Source of the DNA: Massilia eburnea
GTDB lineage: Bacteria > Pseudomonadota > Gammaproteobacteria > Burkholderiales > Burkholderiaceae_D
Assembly (NCBI RefSeq): GCF_009720745.1
Contig: NZ_WNKX01000011.1
Span: 100,892 to 164,891 of the forward strand
Length of the DNA stretch: 64,000 bases
Reading direction: 5' to 3'
Below, in pieces: positions 1-8,441 of the stretch. Position 1 is the first letter of the stretch. The number at the start of each line of letters is the position of its first letter. The notes beneath the pieces were generated by a model. It was not told the DNA's origin. It did not search any database and saw only the letters and a list, made by a program, of their open reading frames with translations. The position numbers were made by a program, and so were the translations under genes.

Positions 1-407
1 CCTTCAAGCTTTTCCGCCACCAGGGCACGCGCTACCGCACCATTCCCCTCCAGCAGACCGGTGCCGAAGCGGGCCAGGATAAACAAAGGGTATGACTGCA
101 TCACCAGCGCCAGCGCCGTCAGCGCGTGCCCGGCTGCCGCGCCAAGAGCGGTCGCCAGCAGGATCGGGCGGCGGCCGTAGCGGTCCGACAATGGGCCCAG
201 CAGCGCGGAGCCGATCACCAGGCCGATCGGGTTCACCGTCAGCGCGATTCCGAACAGCAGTTTGGGCGGCAAACCGAGGAAGTTGTTCAGGCTATTGTGG
301 GCTTCCGCCGCAAACAGGGGCGGCAGGATCGGGTACGGCAGCGACGCGCCCGTAGTGGACAGCAGGCCAAGCAGGCAGGTCGCCGCAATCAGGAGGACAT
401 TGTTCAT
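1..407 (-). CDS. MFS transporter, N-terminal part (gene runs off the left edge)
   Basis: The minus strand reads open from an ATG at 407 to the window edge, giving the first 135 residues of a hydrophobic protein. The first helix starts at residue 4. A loop near residue 71 carries GPLSDRYGRRP, the classic motif A between helices 2 and 3 of the major facilitator superfamily, followed by further hydrophobic stretches, so this is the first third of a 12-helix inner-membrane transporter. The start is supported by a GGAGG just upstream (TTGGAGGGC-ATG). It lies 55 bases downstream of, and in line with, the GntR-type regulator gene. The substrate cannot be judged from this fragment; drug efflux or organic-acid uptake are both possible. 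Confidence 0.8.
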   Translation of the reverse strand, partial: MNNVLLIAATCLLGLLSTTGASLPYPILPPLFAAEAHNSLNNFLGLPPKLLFGIALTVNPIGLVIGSALLGPLSDRYGRRPILLATALGAAAGHALTALALVMQSYPLFILARFGTGLLEGNGAVARALVAEKLE

Positions 408-462
408 GCCCTCCAATATAGCGGCAGCCCGACAATAAGTAAACGAAAACGATTATTTATTA

Positions 463-1125
463 TCAGGCAGCGGATTTGGTCAGCTGCGGCAGCGATGCCA
501 TCAAATCCGAGAAGCGCTGGCCCTGGATCATCACGTGGCTGCGCAGCAGTTCCGCCGCCTTGTCGCCATCACCGGCCAGGATAGCCTGCACCACGCCCTC
601 ATGCTCCGAATACGAATGGCCGATGCGGTTGCGCACGCGCAGCTGCAGGCGGCGGTAAGGCCGCAGCCGCCGGTACAGGCCGCGCGTCTGTTCGAACAGG
701 AAGCTGTTATGGCTGCCCGCGTAGATCGCTTCGTGGAAGGCCTCGTTGCGGTAGTAATACTCGTCCGGCTCGCCCGCTTCCACCGCCGCCTTGCACGCTT
801 CGTGCGCGGCCAGCAGCACATGCTGTTCTTCCGGCGTCATGCGGCGCGCAGCCAGGCGCCCGCAGGTCGCTTCCAGCTCGGACATGACTTCGAACATTTC
901 GACCAGCTGTTGCGGCCCCAGTTCTGCCACGATGGCGCCGCGCCGGGGGCGGATCACCACAAGTCCCATCGACTCCAGCTGGATCAGCGTCTCGCGGATC
1001 GGCGTGCGCGACACGCCAAAGCGCGTGGCCAATTCGGTCTCGTCCAGGTGCTGCCCGGGCTGCAGCTCACCCATCGCAATCATTTCTTCGATGGTTTCCC
1101 GCAGGGTGGATGAATGTTTCGTCAT
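463..1125 (-). CDS. GntR-family regulator with FCD ligand domain, probable malonate-operon regulator
   Basis: A 220-residue protein with a winged-helix N-terminus (about residues 5-70, with FGVSRTPIRETL as recognition helix) and an all-helical FCD domain (about 78-205) containing the FHEAIYAGSHN segment typical of this effector-binding fold. Proteins of the FadR/FCD class dimerise on short palindromes and are released or repositioned by organic acids. It is divergent from the TRAP-mdc operon, and the shared 129-base gap holds overlapping promoters and a TGTATACA palindrome, so it most likely controls malonate uptake and decarboxylation and also itself. The effector (malonate or malonyl-CoA) is inferred from context only. 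Other malonate clusters often use a LysR-type MdcR, so a GntR here is a variant arrangement. Confidence 0.9.
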   Translation of the reverse strand: MTKHSSTLRETIEEMIAMGELQPGQHLDETELATRFGVSRTPIRETLIQLESMGLVVIRPRRGAIVAELGPQQLVEMFEVMSELEATCGRLAARRMTPEEQHVLLAAHEACKAAVEAGEPDEYYYRNEAFHEAIYAGSHNSFLFEQTRGLYRRLRPYRRLQLRVRNRIGHSYSEHEGVVQAILAGDGDKAAELLRSHVMIQGQRFSDLMASLPQLTKSAA

Positions 1126-1158
1126 GGAACTAAAAGTTCAGTATGTATATGAGACTCC

Positions 1159-1186
1159 ATTATAAGACGCATATTTCACTTGACAA
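1159..1186 (-). promoter_or_regulatory. Predicted promoter of the GntR regulator gene
   Basis: On the minus strand TTGTCA (1186-1181) is followed after 16 bases by a perfect TATAAT (1164-1159). The predicted start of transcription is near 1152, about 27 bases before the ATG at 1125. A GTATA-containing stretch at 1143-1152 resembles the TGTATACA operator and would overlap this start point, consistent with autoregulation. Confidence 0.6.
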
Positions 1187-1207
1187 TGTATTCGGTGAAG
1201 ATATTCT
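1180..1207 (+). promoter_or_regulatory. Predicted promoter of the TRAP-mdc operon
   Basis: TTGACA at 1180-1185 is a perfect -35 element. The best -10 is TATTCT at 1202-1207 after a 16-base spacer. The -35 overlaps the -35 of the divergent regulator promoter (TTGACAA on one strand, TTGTCAA on the other), so the two promoters cannot easily be occupied at once. Confidence 0.55.
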
Positions 1208-1216
1208 TGTATACAT
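1207..1216. promoter_or_regulatory. Candidate GntR/FCD operator
   Basis: TTGTATACAT contains the perfect 8-base palindrome TGTATACA (1208-1215). GntR/FCD operators typically have a GT...AC core of this kind. It straddles the predicted transcription start of the TRAP-mdc operon, where a bound repressor would block initiation or escape. Assignment to the adjacent regulator is inference. Confidence 0.5.
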
Positions 1217-1254
1217 AAAAATCAAAGCTGCATACTTACCCCTTGGAGGATGAC

Positions 1255-2271
1255 ATGACCCAGATGACCCGCAGGTCCGTTCTTGCCGCACTCGCTACCA
1301 GCCCTTTGTGGCTGCAAACTTCCTGGGCCCAGACCGGCGCCCTGAAGATTTCCCACCAGTTCCCTGGCGGTACGCTGGCCGAAGGCGATTTCCGCGACCG
1401 CCTGACCCGCATGTTTGCGGCGGAAGTGGAAAAACGCACCAAGGGCGCCCTGAAGTTTTCGATCTATCCCGGCTCTTCGCTGATGAAGACCAACGCCCAG
1501 TTTTCCGCCATGCGCAAGGGCGCGCTGGACCTGTCGCTGGTGCCGCTGTCCTATGCCGGCGGTGAGGTACCCGAAGTGAATATCGGCCTGATGCCTGGCC
1601 TGGTCACCACCTATGAACAGGGCTACGGCTGGAAGAACCAGGAAATCGGCAAGGCCCTGACGCAGCTGCTGTGGGAAAAAGGCGTGGTGCTGGTGAGCTG
1701 GATCTGGCAGGCAGGCGGCGTGGCTTCGCGCGTCAAGCCGGTGGTCGATCCGGAAGATGCCAAGGGCATGAAAATCCGCGGCGGTTCGCGCGAGATGGAC
1801 CTGATCCTGAAAGCCGCCGGCGCGGCCGTGGTGTCGCTGCCTTCCAACGAAATCTATGCGGCCATGCAAACCGGCGCCATGGATGCGGCGCTGACTTCCT
1901 CCACCTCGCTGATTTCCTTCCGCCTGGAAGAAGTCTCGAAGGCGCTGACCACCGGGCGCGGCACTGCCTACTGGTTCATGTTCGAGCCTTTGATGATGTC
2001 CCGCTCCGCCTACGAACGCCTGCCGAAAGACCAGCAGGCCGCCATCATGGCCGTGGGCGCCGAACTGGAAGCCTTCGCCAAAACTGCCGCCCAGGCCGAC
2101 GACACGCAAGTGGCCTCCGTCTACCAGAAGAGCGGCGCCAAGGTGGTCGACCTGAGCGCCGCCTCGGTCAAGAAATGGCAGGCCATCGCCCGCACTACCG
2201 CCTGGAAGGATTACGGCGAGCGTAACGACAACTGCGCCAAGCTGCTGGCGCTCGCGGAGAAGACGCTGTGA
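1255..2271 (+). CDS. TRAP transporter solute-binding protein (DctP family), probable malonate/dicarboxylate binding
   Basis: 338 residues. The ATG at 1255 is chosen over an in-frame TTG at 1243 because GGAGG (1245-1249) sits five bases before it. The N-terminus has a TRRSVLAA segment followed by a hydrophobic run and a possible cleavage after SWA (about residue 25), i.e. a Tat-like or Sec signal peptide. The mature part shows DctP-family features: an N-terminal ISHQFP strand, RDRL, and RGGSREMD, where an Arg normally clamps the substrate carboxylate. It would capture an organic acid in the periplasm and deliver it to the two membrane subunits encoded directly downstream. Linkage to mdc genes points to malonate; the family alone would not tell. 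Confidence 0.9.
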   Translation: MTQMTRRSVLAALATSPLWLQTSWAQTGALKISHQFPGGTLAEGDFRDRLTRMFAAEVEKRTKGALKFSIYPGSSLMKTNAQFSAMRKGALDLSLVPLSYAGGEVPEVNIGLMPGLVTTYEQGYGWKNQEIGKALTQLLWEKGVVLVSWIWQAGGVASRVKPVVDPEDAKGMKIRGGSREMDLILKAAGAAVVSLPSNEIYAAMQTGAMDAALTSSTSLISFRLEEVSKALTTGRGTAYWFMFEPLMMSRSAYERLPKDQQAAIMAVGAELEAFAKTAAQADDTQVASVYQKSGAKVVDLSAASVKKWQAIARTTAWKDYGERNDNCAKLLALAEKTL

Positions 2272-2822
2272 GCCACGGTTTCGAACTCAATCCGCCCAAG
2301 GAGGCGGCGCTGCCACAGGCTCCCGGCCTGGCGCCGGTCGCCGCGCTGCTGGCGAAGCTGAACCAGGGCTTGCTGGTCCTGTCCATGGTGGCGATGGTGA
2401 CCACCGCCCTGATCCTGACCTATTCCGTGGTATCGCGCTATTTCTTCCACGTGCCGACGGACTGGCAGGACGAAGCATCGATCTTCATGCTGGTGGGCGT
2501 AACCTTCTTCTGCTGCGCTTATGTGCAAAGCTTCCGCGGCCATATCGGCATCGAGGCCCTGGCGGCCATCTTGCCGCCGAAGGCCAATGCGGTGCGCATG
2601 TTCATCGTCGATCTGCTGTCATTTGTATTCTGCGCCTTCTTCTCCTGGAAGTCGTGGACGCTGTGGCACGAAGCCTGGGTCGACGGCCAGACCACCACCT
2701 CCACCTTTGCACCTCCGCTGTGGATTCCCTACTCCATGATGGCGGCCGGCATGACCTTGCTGACCCTGCAGATCCTGCTGCAAGTGCTGGCTCGAATCAC
2801 TGAAAAAGGAGCCGCAAAATGA
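2268..2822 (+). CDS. TRAP transporter small membrane subunit (DctQ family)
   Basis: 184 residues starting with GTG in a GTGA overlap with the preceding stop codon. About 35 cytoplasmic residues are followed by four predicted membrane helices (roughly 38-60, 73-92, 110-130 and 150-172), the standard DctQ topology. The conserved FF...TDWQDE region in the first loop matches the family. DctQ scaffolds the large permease subunit in the inner membrane. The stop overlaps the ATG of the DctM-type gene by four bases, so the three transporter genes are translationally coupled. Confidence 0.9.
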   Translation: MSHGFELNPPKEAALPQAPGLAPVAALLAKLNQGLLVLSMVAMVTTALILTYSVVSRYFFHVPTDWQDEASIFMLVGVTFFCCAYVQSFRGHIGIEALAAILPPKANAVRMFIVDLLSFVFCAFFSWKSWTLWHEAWVDGQTTTSTFAPPLWIPYSMMAAGMTLLTLQILLQVLARITEKGAAK

Positions 2823-4168
2823 GCGAACTGACTTTGGGTGCGCTGTACGGCATCGTCACCCTGGTGGTGATGTTTTCGGGCATGCCGATCGCCTATGCGC
2901 TGGGCATCGTCGCCACCACCTTCATGTATTTCTGCATGCCCGCCAGCTCGCTCGACACGGTCACGCAGAACGTGTACGAGGAAATGGCTTCGATCACACT
3001 GCTTTCGATCCCGCTGTTCATCCTGAAGGGTGCAGCAATCGGTAAGTCGCCTGCCGGTAAAGACCTGTACTCGGCGATCCACACCTGGCTGCACAAGGTG
3101 CCGGGCGGCCTGGGCATCGCGAACGTGTTTGCTTGCGCCCTGTTTGCCGCCATGGCCGGTTCCTCCCCCGCCACTTGCTCGGCCATCGGCTCGGCCGGCA
3201 TTCCCGAAATGCGCAAGCGCGGCTACTCGCCGGGATTCGCCGCCGGCATCATCGCGGCCGGGGGCACGCTTGGGATCCTGCTGCCTCCTTCCATCACCAT
3301 GATCCTGTACGCGGTGGCGGCCGAGCAGTCGCTGGGCCGCCTGTTCCTGGCCGGTATCGGGCCGGGCGTGCTGCTGGTGCTGCTGTTTGCCGGCTATGCG
3401 GTGTACCGCGCGCGCGTCGAGTACAAAATGGCGCTGCTCGCATACGAGAAAGGCGGCGTCAAATCGGCCTACCTGGAAGACGAACACTTTACCCTGCGCG
3501 AAAAAGTGGAGATGCTGCCGCGCGTGCTGCCCTTCATCGTGCTGCTGATCGGCGTGATGGTGGCCCTGTACGGCGGCTTTGCCACGCCATCCGAAACGGC
3601 GGGACTGGGGGCGCTGCTCGCGCTGGTGCTGATCGCCGTGGTGTACGGCGCCTGGCGTCCCAAGGACATGTCGCCGATCCTGTCTTCCACCATCAAGGAA
3701 TCGACCATGCTGCTGCTGATTATCGGCATGTCGCTGCTGTATTCCTATGTGATGAGCTACCTGCATATCAGCCAGGCTGCTGCCAGCTGGGTGGTCGGTA
3801 TGCACCTGTCGAAGTGGGTGCTGCTGGCGACCATCCTGCTGCTGGTGATCGTACTGGGCTTCTTCCTGCCGCCGGTCTCGATCATCCTGATGACGGCGCC
3901 GATCATCCTGCCGCCTCTGCGCGAAGCGGGCTTTGACCTGGTGTGGTTCGGCATCGTCATGACGGTGGTGATGGAAATGGGACTGATCCACCCGCCGGTG
4001 GGCCTGAACATCTTCGTCATCAAGAACATTGCGCCGGACATTCCGTTGAAGGATGTGATCTGGGGAGTGACGCCTTTCCTGCTGCTGATGGTAGCCGCCG
4101 TGGTCCTGCTGTGCATCTTCCCCGGCATCGCCACCGGCCTGCCCGACATGATCATGGGAGCCAAGTAA
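2819..4168 (+). CDS. TRAP transporter large permease subunit (DctM family)
   Basis: 449 residues, almost wholly hydrophobic with about 12 membrane helices, the usual size for DctM. Conserved family blocks visible include GMPIAYALG near the N-terminus, the GSSPATCSAIGS loop near residue 117, GTLGILLPPS near 153, and PPVSIILMTAPI and HPPVGLNIFVIK in the C-terminal half. DctM carries out Na+-driven substrate translocation together with the DctQ and DctP subunits. It overlaps the DctQ gene by ATGA and its stop abuts the mdcA start, so uptake and decarboxylation belong to one transcript. Known malonate clusters usually encode MdcLM/MadLM or MdcF carriers; a TRAP system replaces these here. Confidence 0.93.
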   Translation: MSELTLGALYGIVTLVVMFSGMPIAYALGIVATTFMYFCMPASSLDTVTQNVYEEMASITLLSIPLFILKGAAIGKSPAGKDLYSAIHTWLHKVPGGLGIANVFACALFAAMAGSSPATCSAIGSAGIPEMRKRGYSPGFAAGIIAAGGTLGILLPPSITMILYAVAAEQSLGRLFLAGIGPGVLLVLLFAGYAVYRARVEYKMALLAYEKGGVKSAYLEDEHFTLREKVEMLPRVLPFIVLLIGVMVALYGGFATPSETAGLGALLALVLIAVVYGAWRPKDMSPILSSTIKESTMLLLIIGMSLLYSYVMSYLHISQAAASWVVGMHLSKWVLLATILLLVIVLGFFLPPVSIILMTAPIILPPLREAGFDLVWFGIVMTVVMEMGLIHPPVGLNIFVIKNIAPDIPLKDVIWGVTPFLLLMVAAVVLLCIFPGIATGLPDMIMGAK

Positions 4169-5836
4169 ATGAACGCCCCAATCCGCATATGGGACAGCCT
4201 GCAGCGTAACCGCAACGAGCGCCTGGCGCGCGCCCGCAGCCAGCTCGGTGCCGACCTCGCGGGCAAGGCCCTGCCTGCGGCCCGCATCGCCGACCTGCTG
4301 CATGCAGTGCTGGAAAACGGCGACCGCGTCTGCATCGAAGGCAATAACCAGAAACAGGCCGACTTCCTGGCGCAGGCGCTGGCCGGACTCGATCCGCAGC
4401 GCGTGCACGGCCTGCACATGCTGCAGTCGGTGCTCGCCCTGCCGGAGCACCTTGACGTGTTCGAGCGCGGCGTCGCATCGAAGCTGGACTTCTCCTTTTC
4501 CGGCCCGCAGGCTGGCCGCGTGGCGAAACTGGCTGCGTCTGGCAAGCTGAATATCGGCGCAATCCATACCTACCTTGAACTGTTCAGCCGCTACTTCATC
4601 GACCTGCCGCCGCGCGTGGCCCTGGTCGCGGCGGAAGCAGCCGACCGCCACGGCAACCTGTACACCGGCCCGAATACGGAAGATACGCCGCCCATCGTCG
4701 AAGCCACGGCCTTCAAGAACGGCATTGTGATCGTGCAGGTCAACCGCATCATGGACGAACTGCCGCGCATCGACGTACCGGGCGACTGGGTCGATTTCGT
4801 GGTGCAGTCGCCGACGCCTTACTACATCGAGCCGCTGTTCACCCGCGACCCCGCGCAGATTTCCGAAATCCAGGTGCTGATGGCGATGATGGCGATCAAA
4901 GGCATCTACGCCGAGTACCAGGTACAGCGCCTGAACCATGGCATTGGCTTCGACACCGCTGCTATCGAACTGCTGCTGCCGACCTATGGCGCATCGCTTG
5001 GTTTGCGCGGCAAGATCGCCACCAACTGGGCGCTCAATCCCCACCCGGCCCTGATTCCTGCGATTGAAGCGGGCTTCGTGGAATCGATCCATTCCTTCGG
5101 CTCCGAGCTGGGAATGGAGAACTACATCCGCGCCCGCCCGGACGTCTTCGCCGTCGGCCCGGATGGATCCATGCGCAGCAACCGCGCTTACTGCCAGGCA
5201 GCGGGACACTACGCCTGCGATATGTTCATCGGGTCCACCCTGCAGATCGACCTGGCCGGAAACTCCTCCACCGCGACACTGGGGCGCATTTCCGGCTTCG
5301 GCGGCGCGCCAAACATGGGCGCCGATGCGCGCGGCCGGCGCCACGCCAGCCCGGCATGGCTGAAGGCGGGCGAGCAGGCACGCCATGGCAGCGGCGCCAT
5401 TCCGCGCGGCCAGAAACTGGTGGTGCAGATGGTGGAGACATTCCGCGAACATATGCAGCCGGCCTTTGTCGAAAAGCTGGACGCATGGGAACTGGGCGAG
5501 CAAGCCGGGATGGCGATCCCGCCCGTGATGATTTACGGCGACGACGTGACCCACATCCTGACCGAGGAAGGGATCGCCAATCTGCTGCTGTGCCGCAGCA
5601 CGGAAGAGCGCGAGCAGGCCATCCGCGGCGTCGCCGGTTATACGCCGGTCGGCCTCGGGCGCGACAAACGCATGGTGGAAAACCTGCGCGACCGCGGCAT
5701 CATCACCCGCGCAGAGGACTTGGGTATCGACAAGCGCCAAGCCACGCGTGACCTGCTGGCGGCCAAGAACATGAAAGACCTCGTGCGAGCGTCGGGTGGC
5801 CTGTATGACCCGCCCAAGCGCTTCCGCAACTGGTAG
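4169..5836 (+). CDS. mdcA: Malonate decarboxylase alpha subunit (acetyl-ACP:malonate ACP transferase)
   Basis: 555 residues, the full length of MdcA, a CoA-transferase-like enzyme. In the cytoplasmic malonate decarboxylase complex it swaps acetate for malonate on the thioester-bound prosthetic group of MdcC, forming malonyl-S-ACP. The N-terminal half carries the family-typical GNNQKQADFLAQAL stretch, and the C-terminal half the GSTLQIDLAGNSSTATLGRI block and GFGGAPNMG loop. The start at 4169 has GGGAG (4156-4160) at proper distance. Gene order and tight spacing with mdcC (nine bases) support the assignment. Confidence 0.97.
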   Translation: MNAPIRIWDSLQRNRNERLARARSQLGADLAGKALPAARIADLLHAVLENGDRVCIEGNNQKQADFLAQALAGLDPQRVHGLHMLQSVLALPEHLDVFERGVASKLDFSFSGPQAGRVAKLAASGKLNIGAIHTYLELFSRYFIDLPPRVALVAAEAADRHGNLYTGPNTEDTPPIVEATAFKNGIVIVQVNRIMDELPRIDVPGDWVDFVVQSPTPYYIEPLFTRDPAQISEIQVLMAMMAIKGIYAEYQVQRLNHGIGFDTAAIELLLPTYGASLGLRGKIATNWALNPHPALIPAIEAGFVESIHSFGSELGMENYIRARPDVFAVGPDGSMRSNRAYCQAAGHYACDMFIGSTLQIDLAGNSSTATLGRISGFGGAPNMGADARGRRHASPAWLKAGEQARHGSGAIPRGQKLVVQMVETFREHMQPAFVEKLDAWELGEQAGMAIPPVMIYGDDVTHILTEEGIANLLLCRSTEEREQAIRGVAGYTPVGLGRDKRMVENLRDRGIITRAEDLGIDKRQATRDLLAAKNMKDLVRASGGLYDPPKRFRNW

Positions 5837-5844
5837 GAGCCAAG

Positions 5845-6159
5845 ATGGAAACACTCAATTACCGATTCGAACAAGGCCGCCGTTCCCTGTCGGCGGAGCC
5901 GCGCATCGTCGGCGTGGTCAGCTCGGGCAACCTGGAAGTACTGATCGAGAGCACGCCCCTGGACGGCGCTTGCGAAGTAGGCATCCAGACCGCCGCCGTA
6001 GGCTTCGGCCCGATCTGGCAGGCCGTGATCAGCGATTTCCAGGAGCGCTGGCAACTGGCCGACACGCGCATCGCCATCAACGATATGGGCGCCACCCCGG
6101 CTGTGGTCAGCCTGCGCCTGGACCAGGCGGTGGAAGAAATGCTGGGAGAAGCCAAATGA
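5845..6159 (+). CDS. mdcC: Malonate decarboxylase acyl carrier protein (delta subunit)
   Basis: 104 residues, the small carrier of the complex. It bears 2'-(5''-triphosphoribosyl)-3'-dephospho-CoA on a serine. The segment VVSSGNLEVLIE matches the known attachment region (SG[ND]LEVL), so Ser27 is the likely attachment site. TAGGAG ends six bases before the ATG. The stop overlaps the mdcD ATG (ATGA), keeping carrier and decarboxylase subunits in step. Modification would need MdcB and MdcG, both encoded four to six genes further along the same operon. Confidence 0.96.
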   Translation: METLNYRFEQGRRSLSAEPRIVGVVSSGNLEVLIESTPLDGACEVGIQTAAVGFGPIWQAVISDFQERWQLADTRIAINDMGATPAVVSLRLDQAVEEMLGEAK

Positions 6160-7040
6160 GCAGTTATCTGGAAGCCACTGCACGCGAGCGCCTGGCGCTG
6201 TTTGATAGCTTCGAGGAATTCATCGGGCCGGCCCAGCGCGTGGTCAGCCCGCACTTGGGGCAGCTCAACGCACCGGTGTCCTTCGACGATGGCGTAGTGG
6301 TGGGCCGCGCCAGGCTTGATGGGCTGACCGTGTTCGCCGCTGCGCAGGAAGGCGGTTTCATGGGCGGCGCCGTGGGTGAAGTGCACGGCGCAAAACTGGT
6401 CGGCCTGTTGCGCCGCGCCGTCCTTGAGCGCCCTGCCGCCGTGCTGCTCTTGCTGGAAACCGGCGGCGTGCGCCTGCATGAAGCCAACGCCGGCCTGATC
6501 GCAGTATCGGAAGTGATGCGCGCGGTGCTTGACGTGCGCGCGGCCGGCATTCCAGTCGTGATCCTGATTGGCGGCTCGAACGGCGCGTTCGGCGGCATGG
6601 GTATCGTGGCACGCTGCGCAAATACGCTGGTGATTTCCGAAGAGGGACGTCTGGCGATGTCCGGACCGGAGGTGATAGAAACCGCCAACGGCGTCGAGGA
6701 ATTCGATTCACGCGACCGCGCCCTGGTGTGGCGCACCACCGGCGGCAAGCACCGCTACCTGATGGGCGACGTGCAGCGCATCGTGGAAGACAGCATTCCC
6801 GCCTTCCGCCAGGCGGCGCTGGACGCCATCGGAGAGGCCCGCGGCGGAACCGTGGAGCTCACGCTGGCCGGCCTGGAGGCGGAACAGGCCATGCTGGAGC
6901 AGCGCATCGAGCGTTTTGGCAAGCTGCGCGACCCCGCCGATATCTGGGGCGCAATCGGAATCTCTACACCGCAGGATATTCCCATGCTCGATATCGATTC
7001 ATTTACCGCCGCGGCCGCGCCGCACCGTCTGGGAGCATGA
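6156..7040 (+). CDS. mdcD: Malonate decarboxylase beta subunit
   Basis: 294 residues from the ATG in the ATGA overlap with mdcC; an upstream extension of the frame is not needed. The protein has the carboxyltransferase/crotonase-like fold of MdcD: QEGGFMGGAVGEVHGAKL near residue 68, LETGGVRLHEAN, and the GGSNGAFGGMG oxyanion loop. With MdcE it releases CO2 from malonyl-S-ACP and regenerates acetyl-S-ACP without biotin. It overlaps the next gene's first possible start, so the D and E subunits are coupled. Confidence 0.96.
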   Translation: MSSYLEATARERLALFDSFEEFIGPAQRVVSPHLGQLNAPVSFDDGVVVGRARLDGLTVFAAAQEGGFMGGAVGEVHGAKLVGLLRRAVLERPAAVLLLLETGGVRLHEANAGLIAVSEVMRAVLDVRAAGIPVVILIGGSNGAFGGMGIVARCANTLVISEEGRLAMSGPEVIETANGVEEFDSRDRALVWRTTGGKHRYLMGDVQRIVEDSIPAFRQAALDAIGEARGGTVELTLAGLEAEQAMLEQRIERFGKLRDPADIWGAIGISTPQDIPMLDIDSFTAAAAPHRLGA

Positions 7041-7042
7041 GC

Positions 7043-7759
7043 ATGGATTGGAAAGTATTGGCCGATGCCCTCTTCCCCGGCGGGCACGATATCGTCGAAC
7101 GCGAACAATTCCTGAACGGCAGCGCGCGCGTGGACGGCGAAGCTGTCAGCGTGATCGGCACCACCGGCCACGCGCCGATCGGCGTGGAGATCGCACTGGC
7201 GCAGGCCAAAGCCGTGCTGGCAACGGTGCGCAACCATCCCGGCCGCGCCATTGTGCTGCTGGTGGACACGCAGGGCCAGCGCCTGCGCCACCGCGACGAA
7301 ATGTTGGGCATCAACAGCTATATGGCCCACCTGGGCAAGTGCATCGACCTGGCGCGCCACAAAGGCCACCGCATCATCGGGCTGGTGTACGACCAGGCCC
7401 TGTCCGGCGGGTTCATCACCAGCGGGCTGATGGCCGATGCCTGCTACGCGCTGCCCGACGCCACGATCCGCGTCATGGGCTTGCCGGCCATGGCCCGCAT
7501 CACCAAGGTGCCCGAAGAAAAACTGGTGGAACTGGCGCGCAGCAATCCTGTTTTTGCACCGGGACCTGAGAATTACCTGCGCATGGGCGGCCTGCAGGCG
7601 ATCTGGGAAGGCGACCTGGCCGTACACCTGGCGCATGCCATCGCCAATGCGCCACACGACGACCAACGCAGCGCGCTTGGCTTGCTGCGCGGCGGTCGCA
7701 AGGCGGCCCAGCCAGTCATCGAAGCGATCATCGGCGGCGGCAATGTACGCTCGGCATGA
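7043..7759 (+). CDS. mdcE: Malonate decarboxylase gamma subunit
   Basis: 238 residues. Two ATGs compete (7037, overlapping the mdcD stop, and 7043); GGGAG at 7031-7035 is only one base from the first but seven from the second, so 7043 is preferred. The sequence contains the carboxyltransferase-type blocks GTTGHAPIGVEIALAQA, VDTQGQRLRHRDEMLGIN and YDQALSGGFITSGL. MdcD and MdcE together form the decarboxylase active site of the cytoplasmic complex. Length and order after mdcD fit the family exactly. Confidence 0.95.
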   Translation: MDWKVLADALFPGGHDIVEREQFLNGSARVDGEAVSVIGTTGHAPIGVEIALAQAKAVLATVRNHPGRAIVLLVDTQGQRLRHRDEMLGINSYMAHLGKCIDLARHKGHRIIGLVYDQALSGGFITSGLMADACYALPDATIRVMGLPAMARITKVPEEKLVELARSNPVFAPGPENYLRMGGLQAIWEGDLAVHLAHAIANAPHDDQRSALGLLRGGRKAAQPVIEAIIGGGNVRSA

Positions 7760-8441
7760 CCTGGTGTGGCTGACTGACGAAGGCTGGCAGCATGCGCTGT
7801 CCGCCGCCTTGCCAGGCACGCCGGCACATACCGTGATCGCACGCTGGGCCTGTGCGCGCTGGCCCCTGGTCGTGCGCCGCCGCGACACCGCCGGGCAGCC
7901 CAATGCGGACATCTGCGCCGAAGCTGGTGCAGGTGCCGAGGTAATCTGCCTCGGCCTTTCCGCTCCGCCGGACCCTGACAGCGGCGCGAAGCTGCGCCTT
8001 CCGCTAGCCATCCCCGCGCGGCATATTGCCCGCCATAGCGCTCCCCTGCAGCTTGACGCCGTCGCACACGCCATTCCGGCAGCCTGGCAGCTTCCCTTTG
8101 CCCGCCTGAGCGATGCGAGCGCCGGCATGGACCTGCGCGTGTTCGGCTCACTGGCCCTGCAGGCGCTGACAGGCCAGCCCTACTTGCGCGAGAGTTCCGA
8201 TATCGACCTCCTGTTCCGTCCCCGCAGCACCAGCGAGCTCGATGCCGGCACCCTGCTGCTCGCCAGCTTCCTCGGCGAACTGCCACTGGACGGCGAAATC
8301 GTCTTTCCCAGCGGGCAGGCCGTGGCGTGGAAAGAATGGTTCACGGCTCGCGCCCATACCGAACGGGTCCTGATCAAATCGAAGGCCAGCGTCAAGCTCG
8401 CGCCGCGTGCCGAGTTGCGCGCAGAACTGGAGACCGCATGA
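7743..8441 (+). CDS. mdcG: Phosphoribosyl-dephospho-CoA transferase (holo-ACP synthase of malonate decarboxylase)
   Basis: 232 residues, beginning 17 bases inside the 3' end of mdcE (MYARHDLVWL). Near residue 140 the segment VFGSLALQAL...SSDIDLLF carries the GS and DxD residues of a nucleotidyltransferase fold. MdcG moves the triphosphoribosyl-dephospho-CoA made by MdcB onto the serine of MdcC, releasing pyrophosphate. Sequence conservation in this family is low outside the catalytic block, but position between mdcE and mdcB makes the call firm. The stop overlaps the mdcB start by ATGA. Confidence 0.92.
   Translation: MYARHDLVWLTDEGWQHALSAALPGTPAHTVIARWACARWPLVVRRRDTAGQPNADICAEAGAGAEVICLGLSAPPDPDSGAKLRLPLAIPARHIARHSAPLQLDAVAHAIPAAWQLPFARLSDASAGMDLRVFGSLALQALTGQPYLRESSDIDLLFRPRSTSELDAGTLLLASFLGELPLDGEIVFPSGQAVAWKEWFTARAHTERVLIKSKASVKLAPRAELRAELETA

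Noticed and set aside
408..462. AT-rich gap between the MFS and GntR genes as a Fur site
   Set aside because: GATAATAAATAATCG resembles half of a Fur box, but the second half does not align.
2729..5854. 1041-codon open frame on the minus strand
   Set aside because: It lies antisense to the DctM, mdcA and DctQ genes, is rich in His, Arg, Gln and Gly as expected from reading GC-biased codons backwards, and has no domain or ribosome site.
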